NCBI RefSeq assembly: GCF_000300535.1
Contig: NZ_AMSH01000019.1
Coordinates: 1 to 54,320 of the forward strand
DNA length: 54,320 nucleotides
Source: Bacillus xiamenensis
GTDB taxonomy: Bacteria > Bacillota > Bacilli > Bacillales > Bacillaceae
Direction of reading: 5' to 3'
The translations under genes were made by a program, and so were the position numbers. The notes beneath the pieces are model-generated. The model saw nothing but the letters and a program-made list of their open reading frames with translations, searched no databases and had not been told where the DNA came from. Below are positions 7,757 to 16,466 of this stretch, piece after piece; position 1 is the stretch's first letter, and each line of letters opens with the position of its first letter.

Positions 7757-9415
7757 ATGACTGTTCGAGCAGAGAATCTCGTTCAGAACTGGTTTCCGAG
7801 TGAGGACGGAAATGTAGAAGATCGGAAAGAACTCGTCAAATTAATGGAACAGATCATTTCAGGCGTCGATCACCTGAAGGATCCGAATCGTGCTCACCTA
7901 AAGGGTGAAAAGAATCGTGGGGAGGATTTTTACAAAAAACTCACTGAAACAAGTCAAATTCCGATGAACGGACAACAACCGGAACTTGTGAATGAAGAAT
8001 TACTTAAGCTTTTACATAATCATCCATACCACACAAAGTATTTCTTCACGAACATTTTGCCAATGGCAAGTACACCAGGAATTTTAGGCATGCTGACGGC
8101 TATGCTGGTTAACGGAAACAACCTTTGGGATGTGTATGGGCCGGCAGGTGCGGAAGCTGAGGTCAGAGTGGTCTCAATGATGTCTAAGCTCATCGGATAT
8201 GACCCAAGTGTGAGCGGAGGATACACAACATGGGGAGGTCAAGGGGCTATTTTCTCAGGGCTTCGTTTAGCGATTGCGAAAGTCGCACCGGAGTCATTAC
8301 GAAAAGGTGTCCCGCAAAATCTTTATGCGTTTTGTTCTGATGCAGCACATTACAGCCTATTTAAGTCAATGGAAGCAACCGGACTTGGCACAGACAATTT
8401 AATCAGAATTAAGACGAATAAAGATCATTCAATGGATATGGAAGATTTGCGTTGTCAAATGGAGCATGTTGCTCAAAATGGCGGAATTCCCGTTTATATT
8501 GTAGCAACAACAGGAACAACAGATGCCATTGCAATTGATGATGTAAAAGGGGTACGTGAAACGGCAGAAGCCATTGCAGAGAAGTATGGTCTAAAGGTGC
8601 CGCATATTCATGCAGATTCGGCGCTTGGCGGATTCTTTGCTTTCTTTAATGAGTATGATGTGTCTGAAAACCCGCTGCAATTCTCAGACGGCGTTTTACG
8701 TATGCTAAAGGAAATCAAAGCGAAATTCCAGCATCTTTCTCTTGCAGACACGATGTGCTTCGATTTTCAAAAGCTCGGTCAAACCCCTTACACATCCAGT
8801 TTATTCTTAGTGAAAAATGCTGCTGACTTAAAGCGTTTGGATCTAGAAGAACAAGAAACACCATACGTTGGACATAGAGGATACGGGGAATACCATACGG
8901 GTTATACGCTTGAATGCTCAAGAATGGGAAGCTCAATCAGTATGCTAAGCGTGCTGTTAACATTTGGAGTTGAAGGATATCAGCGTTTGCTCGGTCAATT
9001 TTTAGAGGTGAACCTTGCATTCAGAGAAGCCCTTCGTCAGGAAATTCCGCAAGCAGAAGTCGTCAATGGTGACAACGTCGGAATGGCAACATTGTTTCGA
9101 ATTTACTTAAACGGCTCTCCGCGTTTCCAAGAAGAAATTAGCGGCGAGGCAACTGCAATGGAAATTGAGCGGAACAATGAATTGAACAAAATGCTGTTTG
9201 AAAAGCTTGGAGAGAAAAGAGACGAAATGTTCTTTGGCGATACAACGAAGTTTTTACAGGTTCATGCGAAAGATGGTCAAGAATTCTATCTGAGTGTGAG
9301 TAAGTTTTTTGTCATCTCACCGTATACATTACCGGAGCACATTCCTCATATCATATCTTATTTAAAAGATGTGATCGCATCTGTTTGTGGACAATTTGAA
9401 AGTGTACAAGCTTAA
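7757..9415 (+). CDS. Group II PLP-dependent decarboxylase
   Basis: A 552-aa member of the glutamate/aromatic/diaminobutyrate decarboxylase family (fold type I). Lys339 in DFQKLGQTPY is the expected PLP lysine, His198 in SDAAHYS stacks on the cofactor ring, and Asp287 in HADSALGGF binds the pyridine nitrogen. The HKxG context of classical glutamate decarboxylases is replaced by QKLG, so the substrate cannot be named. AAAGGA lies upstream of the ATG. A methyl-accepting chemoreceptor begins 31 bp after its stop with no terminator between, so the two may be cotranscribed. It is absent from this place in B. subtilis as I recall it. Confidence 0.85.
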   Translation: MTVRAENLVQNWFPSEDGNVEDRKELVKLMEQIISGVDHLKDPNRAHLKGEKNRGEDFYKKLTETSQIPMNGQQPELVNEELLKLLHNHPYHTKYFFTNILPMASTPGILGMLTAMLVNGNNLWDVYGPAGAEAEVRVVSMMSKLIGYDPSVSGGYTTWGGQGAIFSGLRLAIAKVAPESLRKGVPQNLYAFCSDAAHYSLFKSMEATGLGTDNLIRIKTNKDHSMDMEDLRCQMEHVAQNGGIPVYIVATTGTTDAIAIDDVKGVRETAEAIAEKYGLKVPHIHADSALGGFFAFFNEYDVSENPLQFSDGVLRMLKEIKAKFQHLSLADTMCFDFQKLGQTPYTSSLFLVKNAADLKRLDLEEQETPYVGHRGYGEYHTGYTLECSRMGSSISMLSVLLTFGVEGYQRLLGQFLEVNLAFREALRQEIPQAEVVNGDNVGMATLFRIYLNGSPRFQEEISGEATAMEIERNNELNKMLFEKLGEKRDEMFFGDTTKFLQVHAKDGQEFYLSVSKFFVISPYTLPEHIPHIISYLKDVIASVCGQFESVQA

Positions 9416-9446
9416 ATTAAATCTGAGAGTGGAGATGTAGAAAAAA

Positions 9447-11171
9447 ATGGCGAAACCAGGAAAATTTGGAGGGTTAACTATTTCTTCCAAAATTATGTCA
9501 GTCGTTGTCGGAACATTACTCGCAACCGTTGCATTATTCGTTCTAACATTTTATTTAGTCAGCCAAGATTTATCATCCCAGTTATTAAAGCAATTTGACT
9601 ATCGATTAACGACAGATATTGATACAGCTAAAAATGAAATCGATGATATTGATGGAAACGTCTTAAGCATTAGCGGGAAGGATGATCCGCTTTATGTGAA
9701 TACCAAAAAGAAAATCACCGAGCTTCAAGAAAATCATTCGCTTGAGAACTTATACGTGTTATCAAATAAGGATGGCAAGGAAAGAATCATTGTGTTAACT
9801 GGGCAAGATGATGATTTTGGCCAAGATTATAAATTTACAAAAGAAATGAATGAAGCCATTTCTAATAATCAAATCGTAAAAAGTGATATTTACCATGATT
9901 CATATGGAACACATAAATCGGTCTTTCTGCCAATCAAAGATTCAGATGGAGAGCTGACTGGGATTTTAGGGATTGATTTAGATGCATCTGTTGTGCCTGA
10001 AACAACGAAGAAGCTGACGATTTATATCGCGTTGGCATCTACCATTGTGCTCATCGGCGGATTACTCTTCTCCTTTATCATGGGAAGAAGAATTGCGAAA
10101 CCAGCACGTTCATTGATGGAATCCGCGAACCGAATTGCAGATGGCGATTTAACTGGAACGGTACAGGTTGAAAGTAAAGATGAGATTGGTCAATTAGCGG
10201 CTTCCTTCCAGAAAATGCAGGGACGGATCAAAGAGCTCATTGGGAAAATCTCAAACTCATCAAGTGAAGTCTCCAAAATGTCTTCACAGCTTCGCATCGT
10301 GACGAACGAATCAAGTCAAAGTGCGCAGCAAGTATCAGAAGCGATGACGAATATGAGTGAAGGCATTAATGACTCTGTAGCAAACATTACGGAATGCACA
10401 ACCTCCGTTGCGGAAATTGATACTCAAATTGAAGGTGTAACGAAAGAAGTAGATGAAATGACATCTGTTTCATCAGCAGTACAAGAGCAGTCAGAATCTG
10501 GTCAAAAACTGGTGCAGCATGTCCTAGAGCATCTCAATGTGTTACACGACATGATGACAAGCTCAAAGCAGGCAGCAGAAGAATTACAATCGCATTCAAC
10601 TAAAATTGAAAGTGTCATCTCGATTATTACAGACATTTCAGCGCAAACGAACTTGCTTGCACTGAATGCTTCTATTGAAGCGGCACGTGTCGGAGAAGAA
10701 GGAAAAGGATTTGCTGTTGTGGCTGATGAAGTGCGGAAGTTAGCTGAGCAATCAGCTGATGCGGCTAAAACGGTCTCAGATCTGGTCATTGGCACACAGG
10801 AAAACAGTCAGCGTGTCCTTGAAAGCGTAGAGGAAAGCAGTAAAGCAGTGGAAGAAGGACGTGAGCAAATGAAAGGCACCTCACAGAACTTCGCTGGTAT
10901 TTACGACGGAGTGTCTCAATTTGCAAGCAGAACGAACAATTTGCTTCAATCCATTAAGCAGGTAGAACGAGCATATCAAACGATTTCTACCTCGATTGAA
11001 CAAATTTCGGTTGTGTCAGAAGAACATGCTGCAAGCTCTCAGGAAGTTGCAGCAGCAACAGAACAGCAAAGCGCTGGCATGCAGCAAATTTCAAGTGCGA
11101 TTGAACAGCTCTCTGACATGTCAGAGGACTTGGCACAAATGGTATCTACCTTTAAAATTGATAATAAATAA
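9447..11171 (+). CDS. Methyl-accepting chemotaxis protein
   Basis: A 574-aa transmembrane chemoreceptor. Membrane segment 1 is about residues 18-39, an extracellular sensor domain of the Cache type covers about 40-188, membrane segment 2 is 191-212, HAMP about 213-266, and the coiled-coil signalling domain runs to the C-terminus. The highly conserved hairpin tip [20 protein letters not shown] lies near residues 405-430. Size and layout resemble B. subtilis TlpC/McpC-type receptors. Its ligand is unknown. Closeness to the decarboxylase hints at a related amino acid or amine, which is inference only. The ribosome-binding site is weak (GGAG). Confidence 0.92.
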   Translation: MAKPGKFGGLTISSKIMSVVVGTLLATVALFVLTFYLVSQDLSSQLLKQFDYRLTTDIDTAKNEIDDIDGNVLSISGKDDPLYVNTKKKITELQENHSLENLYVLSNKDGKERIIVLTGQDDDFGQDYKFTKEMNEAISNNQIVKSDIYHDSYGTHKSVFLPIKDSDGELTGILGIDLDASVVPETTKKLTIYIALASTIVLIGGLLFSFIMGRRIAKPARSLMESANRIADGDLTGTVQVESKDEIGQLAASFQKMQGRIKELIGKISNSSSEVSKMSSQLRIVTNESSQSAQQVSEAMTNMSEGINDSVANITECTTSVAEIDTQIEGVTKEVDEMTSVSSAVQEQSESGQKLVQHVLEHLNVLHDMMTSSKQAAEELQSHSTKIESVISIITDISAQTNLLALNASIEAARVGEEGKGFAVVADEVRKLAEQSADAAKTVSDLVIGTQENSQRVLESVEESSKAVEEGREQMKGTSQNFAGIYDGVSQFASRTNNLLQSIKQVERAYQTISTSIEQISVVSEEHAASSQEVAAATEQQSAGMQQISSAIEQLSDMSEDLAQMVSTFKIDNK

Positions 11172-11175
11172 CGAG

Positions 11176-11210
11176 AAAGCTGGCTCTTGTGAGAGAGTCA
11201 GCTTTTTTGC
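11176..11210 (+). terminator. Terminator after the chemoreceptor gene
   Basis: Stem 11176-11187 with 11194-11205 (one G-U pair) followed by a T-run. Confidence 0.85.
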
Positions 11211-11252
11211 TATGCTTAATCAAATACAGACGATCGGAAAGGAAGAAGTATC

Positions 11253-11639
11253 ATGGATTTTGCGCAGAGATTGTCAGAGGAACGGATCAAAAAGGCGATG
11301 GACAATGGGGCTTTTGAAGGTCTGTCAGGCTTTGGAAAACCTCTGCCAAAAGATGATGCTGCTCATGTACCTGAAGAGCTGAGGATGGGCTATCGAATCA
11401 TGAAAAATGCTGGTTTTGCTGGTGAAGAAACAGCATTGAAAAAAGAACTGTTGACAGTCAAAGAGTTACTGAAAACCAGTATAGATGAGGAAGAAAGAAA
11501 AAAACTCACTCTCGTATGCGAAGAAAAACAAAAACGCCTGGATGAACTCACATCCAAGCGACAAACATTTGCTCGTCCAGCCGCCTCCTTTTATAAACAT
11601 ACGGTCTACGAAAAATTAACGGAGCATAAAAAAAGATGA
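11253..11639 (+). CDS. yflB: DUF1992 protein (YflB-like)
   Basis: A 128-aa cytosolic protein. The N-terminal half, with ERIKKAMDNGAFEGLSGFGK and the PLP and EELRMGYRIMKNAGF blocks, is the DUF1992 domain also found in the DnaJ-like DNAJC28 family. The C-terminal half is charged and probably helical (KKELLTVKELLKTS and onward). The biochemical role is unknown. It stands alone between two terminators and upstream of the tre operon, the position of yflB in B. subtilis. GGAAGAAG precedes the ATG. Confidence 0.85.
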   Translation: MDFAQRLSEERIKKAMDNGAFEGLSGFGKPLPKDDAAHVPEELRMGYRIMKNAGFAGEETALKKELLTVKELLKTSIDEEERKKLTLVCEEKQKRLDELTSKRQTFARPAASFYKHTVYEKLTEHKKR

Positions 11640-11652
11640 TGACACGTTGCCT

Positions 11653-11684
11653 CTCCCTGAGCACATTGGGGGAGCTTTTTTTTA
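11653..11684 (+). terminator. Terminator of yflB
   Basis: CTCCC pairs with GGGAG across about 11 bases and is followed by a run of eight T residues ending near 11683. Confidence 0.65.
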
Positions 11685-11698
11685 TGAAAGCGCTACAT
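11684..11698 (+). promoter_or_regulatory. Candidate CcpA (cre) site of the tre operon
   Basis: ATGAAAGCGCTACAT matches the cre consensus WTGNAANCGNWNNCW at all but one position and lies just upstream of the -35 element. Catabolite repression of tre is known in B. subtilis. Confidence 0.45.
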
Positions 11699-11705
11699 TT
11701 TGTTG

Positions 11706-11757
11706 TTGACTACATGTATATACAAATATAAAATATGAAGTAAACATGTATATACAA
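11706..11757 (+). promoter_or_regulatory. tre promoter with two TreR operators
   Basis: TTGACT (11706-11711) and TAAAAT (11729-11734) form a sigma-A promoter with a 17-bp spacer. The sequence ACATGTATATACAA occurs twice exactly, at 11712-11725 and 11744-11757. The first copy fills the promoter spacer, the second covers the transcription start. They match the known palindromic target of TreR, so TreR should block the promoter until trehalose-6-phosphate is present. Confidence 0.88.
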
Positions 11758-11807
11758 GTTTTTTGGTTCTTTTTTCTTATAAAAAAAACGGTCTCGGAGG
11801 GGATAGC

Positions 11808-13244
11808 ATGGCTGATTATCAGGCAGCAGCAGATCAGATTGTGAAAGCCATTGGCGGCAAAGAGAACATTCATCAAGCAACACATTGTGTAACAAGGCTT
11901 CGCTTTGTGTTGAAGGATGAAGGAAAGGTGGATGAGAAAGCCCTCGAACAAATTGATGAAGTGAAGGGATCTTTCTCAGCGAATGGCCAATACCAAGTGG
12001 TCATTGGTCAAGGGGTTGTCAATCGGGTATATGCCGAAATGGTCAAACAGACGGGAATCGGCGAAGCGACGAAAGAGGACGTCAAGCGTGCCTCTGATCA
12101 GAAATTAAATCCTTTGCAGCGTGCAGTGAAAACGCTTGCGGATATCTTCATTCCAATCCTTCCAGCTATCGTCACAGCCGGTTTATTGATGGGGATTAAT
12201 AATATTTTAACAGCTCCTGATATTTTCTTTGATCAAAAATCCATTGTGGATGTGTATCCGGCATGGGCGGATTTAGCGAATATGATCAATTTGATTGCAG
12301 GCACTGCCTTTACCTTCTTGCCAGCATTAATTGGCTGGTCGGCTGTGAAGCGGTTTGGGGGAAATCCGCTTTTAGGGATGGTCCTTGGACTGATGCTTGT
12401 ACATCCTGATCTGTTAAACGCATGGGGGTATGGAGCAGCGGAAAAGACGGGTGACATTCCTGTCTGGAATTTGTTTGGACTTGAAGTGCAGAAGGTAGGA
12501 TATCAAGGGCAGGTTCTTCCGATACTTGTCGCCTCCTATTTGCTTGCAAAGCTTGAAATATGGATAACAAAGCGGACGCCTGAAAGTATTCAGCTGTTAG
12601 TCGTTGCACCGATTACGTTATTACTCATTGGATTTTTATCGTTTATCGTCATTGGTCCTGTCACATTTGCGATCGGAAACGTTTTAACATCTGGACTTGT
12701 CACCGTATTCCAGCAATTCGCAGCACTTGGCGGTCTTTTATACGGCGGATTGTATGCAGCGCTAGTCATTACAGGAATGCACCATACGTTCCTAGCTGTT
12801 GATATTCAGCTGATTAACTCAAAGTTGCACGGCACGTTCCTATGGCCAATGCTTGCACTATCCAATATTGCTCAAGGATCAGCTGCACTTGCGATGATGT
12901 TTGTCTTAAAAGATGAAAAGCAAAAAGGACTCTCGCTGACATCAAGTATTTCCGCTTATTTAGGCATTACCGAGCCTGCGATGTTCGGGGTCAACTTGCG
13001 CTATAGATTCCCGTTTATCTTTGCCCTGATCAGCTCAGGAATAGCTGGTATGTTTATTGCCTCTCAAGGAGTGCTGGCAAGCTCAGTCGGCGTTGGAGGC
13101 ATTCCTGGGATCTTCTCGATCATTCCGAAATATTGGGGGGCATTTGCCATCGGAATGGTGATTGTGCTAATCGTCCCATTCATCGGTACCTTTTTATATG
13201 CAAAACTAAAAAAGAAAAAGGATGTATCACAAGAACTTAACTAG
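11808..13244 (+). CDS. treP: PTS EIIBC component for trehalose
   Basis: Takes up trehalose as trehalose-6-phosphate. The 478-aa protein has an N-terminal EIIB domain with phospho-cysteine Cys27 in THCVTRLRF and a C-terminal EIIC channel of about ten membrane segments beginning near residue 105. No EIIA domain is present, as in B. subtilis TreP. The start at 11808 has GGAGGGG nearby. An upstream in-frame extension to 11763 would lie inside the untranslated leader. It is the first gene of treP-treA-treR and follows the two TreR operators. Confidence 0.95.
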   Translation: MADYQAAADQIVKAIGGKENIHQATHCVTRLRFVLKDEGKVDEKALEQIDEVKGSFSANGQYQVVIGQGVVNRVYAEMVKQTGIGEATKEDVKRASDQKLNPLQRAVKTLADIFIPILPAIVTAGLLMGINNILTAPDIFFDQKSIVDVYPAWADLANMINLIAGTAFTFLPALIGWSAVKRFGGNPLLGMVLGLMLVHPDLLNAWGYGAAEKTGDIPVWNLFGLEVQKVGYQGQVLPILVASYLLAKLEIWITKRTPESIQLLVVAPITLLLIGFLSFIVIGPVTFAIGNVLTSGLVTVFQQFAALGGLLYGGLYAALVITGMHHTFLAVDIQLINSKLHGTFLWPMLALSNIAQGSAALAMMFVLKDEKQKGLSLTSSISAYLGITEPAMFGVNLRYRFPFIFALISSGIAGMFIASQGVLASSVGVGGIPGIFSIIPKYWGAFAIGMVIVLIVPFIGTFLYAKLKKKKDVSQELN

Positions 13245-13259
13245 TGGTGGTGAAGGAAT

Positions 13260-14960
13260 TTGAATCAACAAACAAACGAACCGTGGTGGAAAAAAGCGGT
13301 GGTCTATCAAATTTATCCAAAAAGCTTTTTAGATACAACGGGCTCTGGCACAGGTGATATCAATGGTGTGACAAAGAAGCTCGACTATATCAAAGAGCTG
13401 GGGGCGGATTGCATTTGGCTGACCCCAATGTATGAGTCACCGCAGCATGACAACGGCTATGATATTAGTGATTATCGAAAAATACATGACATGTACGGCA
13501 CAATGGCTGATTTTGAACACATGTTGAAGGAAGCGCATCAACGTGAAATCCGTGTCATCATGGATATAGCAGTCAATCATACATCCATTTTCCATGAATG
13601 GTTTCAGGCCTCCCGAGAGTCGAAGGATAACCCTTATCGCGATTATTATATTTGGAAAGAGCCAAAAGCGGATGGCTCTCCGCCGAATGATTGGCAGTCA
13701 AAATTTGGCGGCCCAGCTTGGGAGCTAGATGAAGCGACAGGTGACTATTATCTTCATTTATATGATGTCACCCAGGCGGATCTCAATTGGGAGCATGATG
13801 AGGTGCGTAAGCAAGTATACGACATCATGCACTTTTGGTTTGAAAAAGGAATTGATGGGTTCAGGCTGGATGTCATCAATAATATTTCTAAGGATCAGCG
13901 CTTTTTAGATGACGCCGGGCAATCAGTACAAGGGGACGGCCGCATGTATTATACAGATGGTCCGAGAATTCATGAGTTTTTGCACGAAATGAATCAAGAG
14001 GTATTTTCGAAATACGATAGTATGACAGTGGGAGAAATGTCTTCAACGAATATTGCAGACTGCATCCGGTATACAAGACCTGATCGGCAGGAACTGGATA
14101 TGACGTTTAACTTTCATCATTTAAAGGTCGATTATCCAAACGGTGAGAAATGGGCCATTGCCCCATTTGATTTTCTAGAGTTGAAATCGATTCTGTCAGA
14201 ATGGCAGACAAAAATGCATGAGGGCGGCGGCTGGAATGCACTATTCTGGTGCAATCATGACCAGCCGCGCATCGTCTCAAGGTACGGTGATGATGGCATG
14301 TACCATCAGCAATCAGCGAAGATGCTTGCGACCACCATTCATTTGATGCAAGGTACTCCATATATTTATCAAGGCGAGGAAATTGGCATGAAGAATCCTC
14401 GCTTTGAGGACATTTCGTCTTACCGTGATATCGAATCACTGAATATGTACGAAGTGATGCTTGAAAAAGGGAAAACAGAGGAAGAAGCACTGGCGATTTT
14501 ACAGGTGAAATCAAGGGATAATGCCCGGACACCAATGCAATGGACTTCAGAAAAAAATGCGGGGTTCTCAAAAGGTACGCCTTGGATTGCGCCAGCCAAG
14601 AATGACATTTCAGTGGAAGCTGCATTAAAAGACCGAACTTCGATTTTCTACCATTATCAAGCTCTTTGCAGGCTGCGGAAAGAATATGATGTGATCACGT
14701 ATGGAAGCTTTACTTTACTGCTGCCAGACGATCCAAAGATTTTTGCCTATGTCAGAGAAGGCCAAGAGGAGAAGATTCTCGTGATCAACCATTTCTACGC
14801 AGGTGAGGTGAACTTCACGCTTCCGATAGAGCTATTAAAGGATGCAGATGAGATGGAGGTTCAAGTTCTGTTATCCAATTATGAGGATGTGCCTGAAGAT
14901 ATCAAGGGCTTTACGTTGCGTCCATACGAGTCAATCGTTTATCATTTAACCAAACGCTAG
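13260..14960 (+). CDS. treA: Trehalose-6-phosphate hydrolase (phospho-alpha-1,1-glucosidase)
   Basis: Splits trehalose-6-phosphate into glucose and glucose-6-phosphate. The 566-aa GH13 enzyme starts with the typical WWKKAVVYQIYPKSF. Active-site residues are visible: nucleophile Asp204 in DGFRLDVIN, acid/base Glu259 in GEMS, and Asp334 in CNHDQPR. It starts at TTG 15 bases after treP with an AAGGA-type ribosome-binding site. Length is as in the B. subtilis enzyme. It is the middle gene of the operon and acts on the product of TreP. Confidence 0.95.
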   Translation: MNQQTNEPWWKKAVVYQIYPKSFLDTTGSGTGDINGVTKKLDYIKELGADCIWLTPMYESPQHDNGYDISDYRKIHDMYGTMADFEHMLKEAHQREIRVIMDIAVNHTSIFHEWFQASRESKDNPYRDYYIWKEPKADGSPPNDWQSKFGGPAWELDEATGDYYLHLYDVTQADLNWEHDEVRKQVYDIMHFWFEKGIDGFRLDVINNISKDQRFLDDAGQSVQGDGRMYYTDGPRIHEFLHEMNQEVFSKYDSMTVGEMSSTNIADCIRYTRPDRQELDMTFNFHHLKVDYPNGEKWAIAPFDFLELKSILSEWQTKMHEGGGWNALFWCNHDQPRIVSRYGDDGMYHQQSAKMLATTIHLMQGTPYIYQGEEIGMKNPRFEDISSYRDIESLNMYEVMLEKGKTEEEALAILQVKSRDNARTPMQWTSEKNAGFSKGTPWIAPAKNDISVEAALKDRTSIFYHYQALCRLRKEYDVITYGSFTLLLPDDPKIFAYVREGQEEKILVINHFYAGEVNFTLPIELLKDADEMEVQVLLSNYEDVPEDIKGFTLRPYESIVYHLTKR

Positions 14961-14979
14961 AAAATGGGGCGGAGGGAAA

Positions 14980-15696
14980 ATGAAAGAGAATAAGTTTCGA
15001 GTGATTTATGATCAGCTCGCTAGACGAATTGAACAAGGCGAATGGCAGGATAAAGGCATCCTCCCATCAGAGCATGAGCTGTCCGTCATGTATGATACGT
15101 CCCGTGAGACGGTGAGAAAGGCACTGAACATCCTTGTGCAAAATGGTTATATCCAAAAAATCCGCGGGAAAGGCTCCGTATTGCTGAATCGGGAGAAAAT
15201 GCAATTCCCTGTTTCAGGTCTCGTCAGCTTTAAAGAGCTTTCCCAAACACTTGGACGGAAGACGGTGACAACTGTACATGAATTTGGTTTAATCAAACCG
15301 GATCAGTATATTCAATCTCAGCTGAAAATAAGTGGGCAGGAGGATGTTTGGGAAGTTATCCGCTCTCGCAATATCAGCGGAGAAGAGGTCATTTTAGACA
15401 AAGATTATTTTTTGCAAAAACATGTACAGGTATTGTCGAAGGACATTTGCGAAGGATCAATCTACGAGTATATTGAAGGAGAGCTTGGTGTCTCGATTAG
15501 TTACGCTCAAAAGGAATTTGTGGTCGAGCCGTGTACAGAAGAGGATGCGAAGTATCTTGATTTGAACGGATTTGATCATGTGGTGGTCGTGAAGAATTAT
15601 GTGTTCTTGGAGGATACGAGCCTCTTTCAATACACAGAAAGCCGCCACCGGTTAGATCGTTTCAGATTCGTGGATTTTGCTAGAAGAGAAAAATAG
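14980..15696 (+). CDS. treR: Trehalose operon repressor, GntR family
   Basis: A 238-aa repressor. The N-terminal winged helix (about residues 5-70, with LPSEHELSVMYDTSRETVRK) binds DNA, and the UTRA domain (about 85-232) binds trehalose-6-phosphate. It starts 19 bases after treA, so it is the last gene of the operon and presumably autoregulated through the two operators before treP. All features match B. subtilis TreR. Confidence 0.93.
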   Translation: MKENKFRVIYDQLARRIEQGEWQDKGILPSEHELSVMYDTSRETVRKALNILVQNGYIQKIRGKGSVLLNREKMQFPVSGLVSFKELSQTLGRKTVTTVHEFGLIKPDQYIQSQLKISGQEDVWEVIRSRNISGEEVILDKDYFLQKHVQVLSKDICEGSIYEYIEGELGVSISYAQKEFVVEPCTEEDAKYLDLNGFDHVVVVKNYVFLEDTSLFQYTESRHRLDRFRFVDFARREK

Positions 15697-15697
15697 A

Positions 15698-15719
15698 AGA
15701 CAGAGCCTAGGCTCTGTCT
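15698..15719 (+). terminator. Hairpin ending the tre operon
   Basis: A perfect 22-bp inverted repeat (15698-15708 with 15709-15719) starts two bases after the treR stop. The following T-run is weak. Confidence 0.6.
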
Positions 15720-15753
15720 ATTTCTGGTTTTAGAGATACAAGGGGAATAAACA

Positions 15754-15786
15754 ATGACAAGATCAAAACCACAGGAGGACAAATGA
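15754..15786 (+). CDS. Possible 10-aa leader peptide
   Basis: AGGGGA is followed by an ATG and ten codons (MTRSKPQEDK). The stop TGA overlaps the start codon of the next gene in an ATGA. The arrangement suggests translational coupling. It is too short to be sure. Confidence 0.3.
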   Translation: MTRSKPQEDK

Positions 15787-16217
15787 TCAGACTGAATAGA
15801 CCATTAAAATTAAGAGATTTAGAAATTTTTAGCGTGATGAAAGATCACAGGATTTTATGTTATGTCATCATTGAAGACACGCGAAAACCGTTTACGGAAG
15901 AAGATAGAAAATTAGAGCCGTTATGTTATATGGATGAAGAAGACATTCAAGCGATTTTGAATGTGTTTCATCTTTCAATTATTAGTGATGAACCTTTAAA
16001 TAAAGATGATTTAACCCTTGTAAAATCGTACTTTGCTGACTTTGTGAACAATACGAGCTTAACGAATTTTATTACGAGAGAATATGTTCAAGCGGATTTA
16101 TATGCCGTCGATGATGAAGATGACATCACGTTCTTTAATAGAATGCTGCGGCATATCGGATCAGATGATATGAAAGAATTTGACGATCGCAATTGGATTT
16201 ATTTATCCCAGGATTGA
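15783..16217 (+). CDS. Unrecognised 144-aa protein
   Basis: I do not recognise this family. The protein is acidic, soluble and without a signal peptide or membrane segments. It starts IRLNRPLKLRDLEIFSVMKD and ends in an acidic stretch with FDDRNWIYLSQD. AGGAGG stands directly before the ATG. It is flanked by the treR hairpin and by a terminator, so it is monocistronic apart from the short leader frame that overlaps its start. B. subtilis has yfkO (nitroreductase) at this place; this is not a nitroreductase. Confidence 0.75.
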   Translation: MIRLNRPLKLRDLEIFSVMKDHRILCYVIIEDTRKPFTEEDRKLEPLCYMDEEDIQAILNVFHLSIISDEPLNKDDLTLVKSYFADFVNNTSLTNFITREYVQADLYAVDDEDDITFFNRMLRHIGSDDMKEFDDRNWIYLSQD

Positions 16218-16229
16218 TGTTGAAATAAA

Positions 16230-16257
16230 TAAAGGACAGAGCCGCTGCTCTGTCCTT
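16230..16257. terminator. Terminator hairpin after the 144-aa gene
   Basis: AAAGGACAGAGC pairs perfectly with GCTCTGTCCTTT around a four-base loop. Nearly the same hairpin recurs at 16434-16463. Confidence 0.7.
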
Positions 16258-16381
16258 TCAGCGTGTAGACAAACCCTCGCATTCTTTGTCAGTCCTGCGT
16301 GCCGGTGCTCACGAATCTTAAATTCGCTCCGCGCCGGTACTCGTCTTTCCTAGACTGCAAAGGTTTTCAGGTCACGCTGAA
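16255..16381 (+). repeat. Dispersed intergenic repeat, copy 2, with terminal inverted repeats
   Basis: The element is bounded by TTTCAGCGTG (16255-16264) and its exact inverse CACGCTGAAA (16372-16381). Its first 28 bases equal the complement of positions 61-88. It has no coding frame. About 127 bp with 10-bp terminal inverted repeats fits a non-autonomous repeat (MITE-like) or a structured intergenic element. Confidence 0.6.
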
Positions 16382-16385
16382 AAGA

Positions 16386-16424
16386 AGACAAAGGGCTAAA
16401 ATCAAGATCATTTTAGCCCTTTGT
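16386..16424. terminator. Long intergenic hairpin
   Basis: A perfect 16-bp stem (16386-16401 with 16409-16424, outer GACAAAGGGC and GCCCTTTGTC) around a seven-base loop. It lies between two converging genes. Confidence 0.6.
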
Positions 16425-16433
16425 CAATAATCT

Positions 16434-16463
16434 AAAAGGACAGAGCCGCTACTCTGTCCTTTT
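16434..16463 (-). terminator. Terminator of yfkN
   Basis: AAAAGGACAGAG and CTCTGTCCTTTT form a 12-bp stem just after the yfkN stop codon. It copies the hairpin at 16230-16257 apart from loop bases. Confidence 0.7.
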
Positions 16464-16466
16464 CTT

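Noticed and set aside
7757-9415. Calling the decarboxylase glutamate decarboxylase (GadB)
   Set aside because: The PLP-lysine context and length do not match GadB closely; only the broader group II family is safe.
10996-11382. 128-aa plus-strand frame spanning the chemoreceptor end and yflB start
   Set aside because: It lies in another frame of two well-supported genes and crosses a terminator.
14107-14625. 172-aa minus-strand frame
   Set aside because: It is antisense to treA, whose GH13 motifs are intact across the same stretch.
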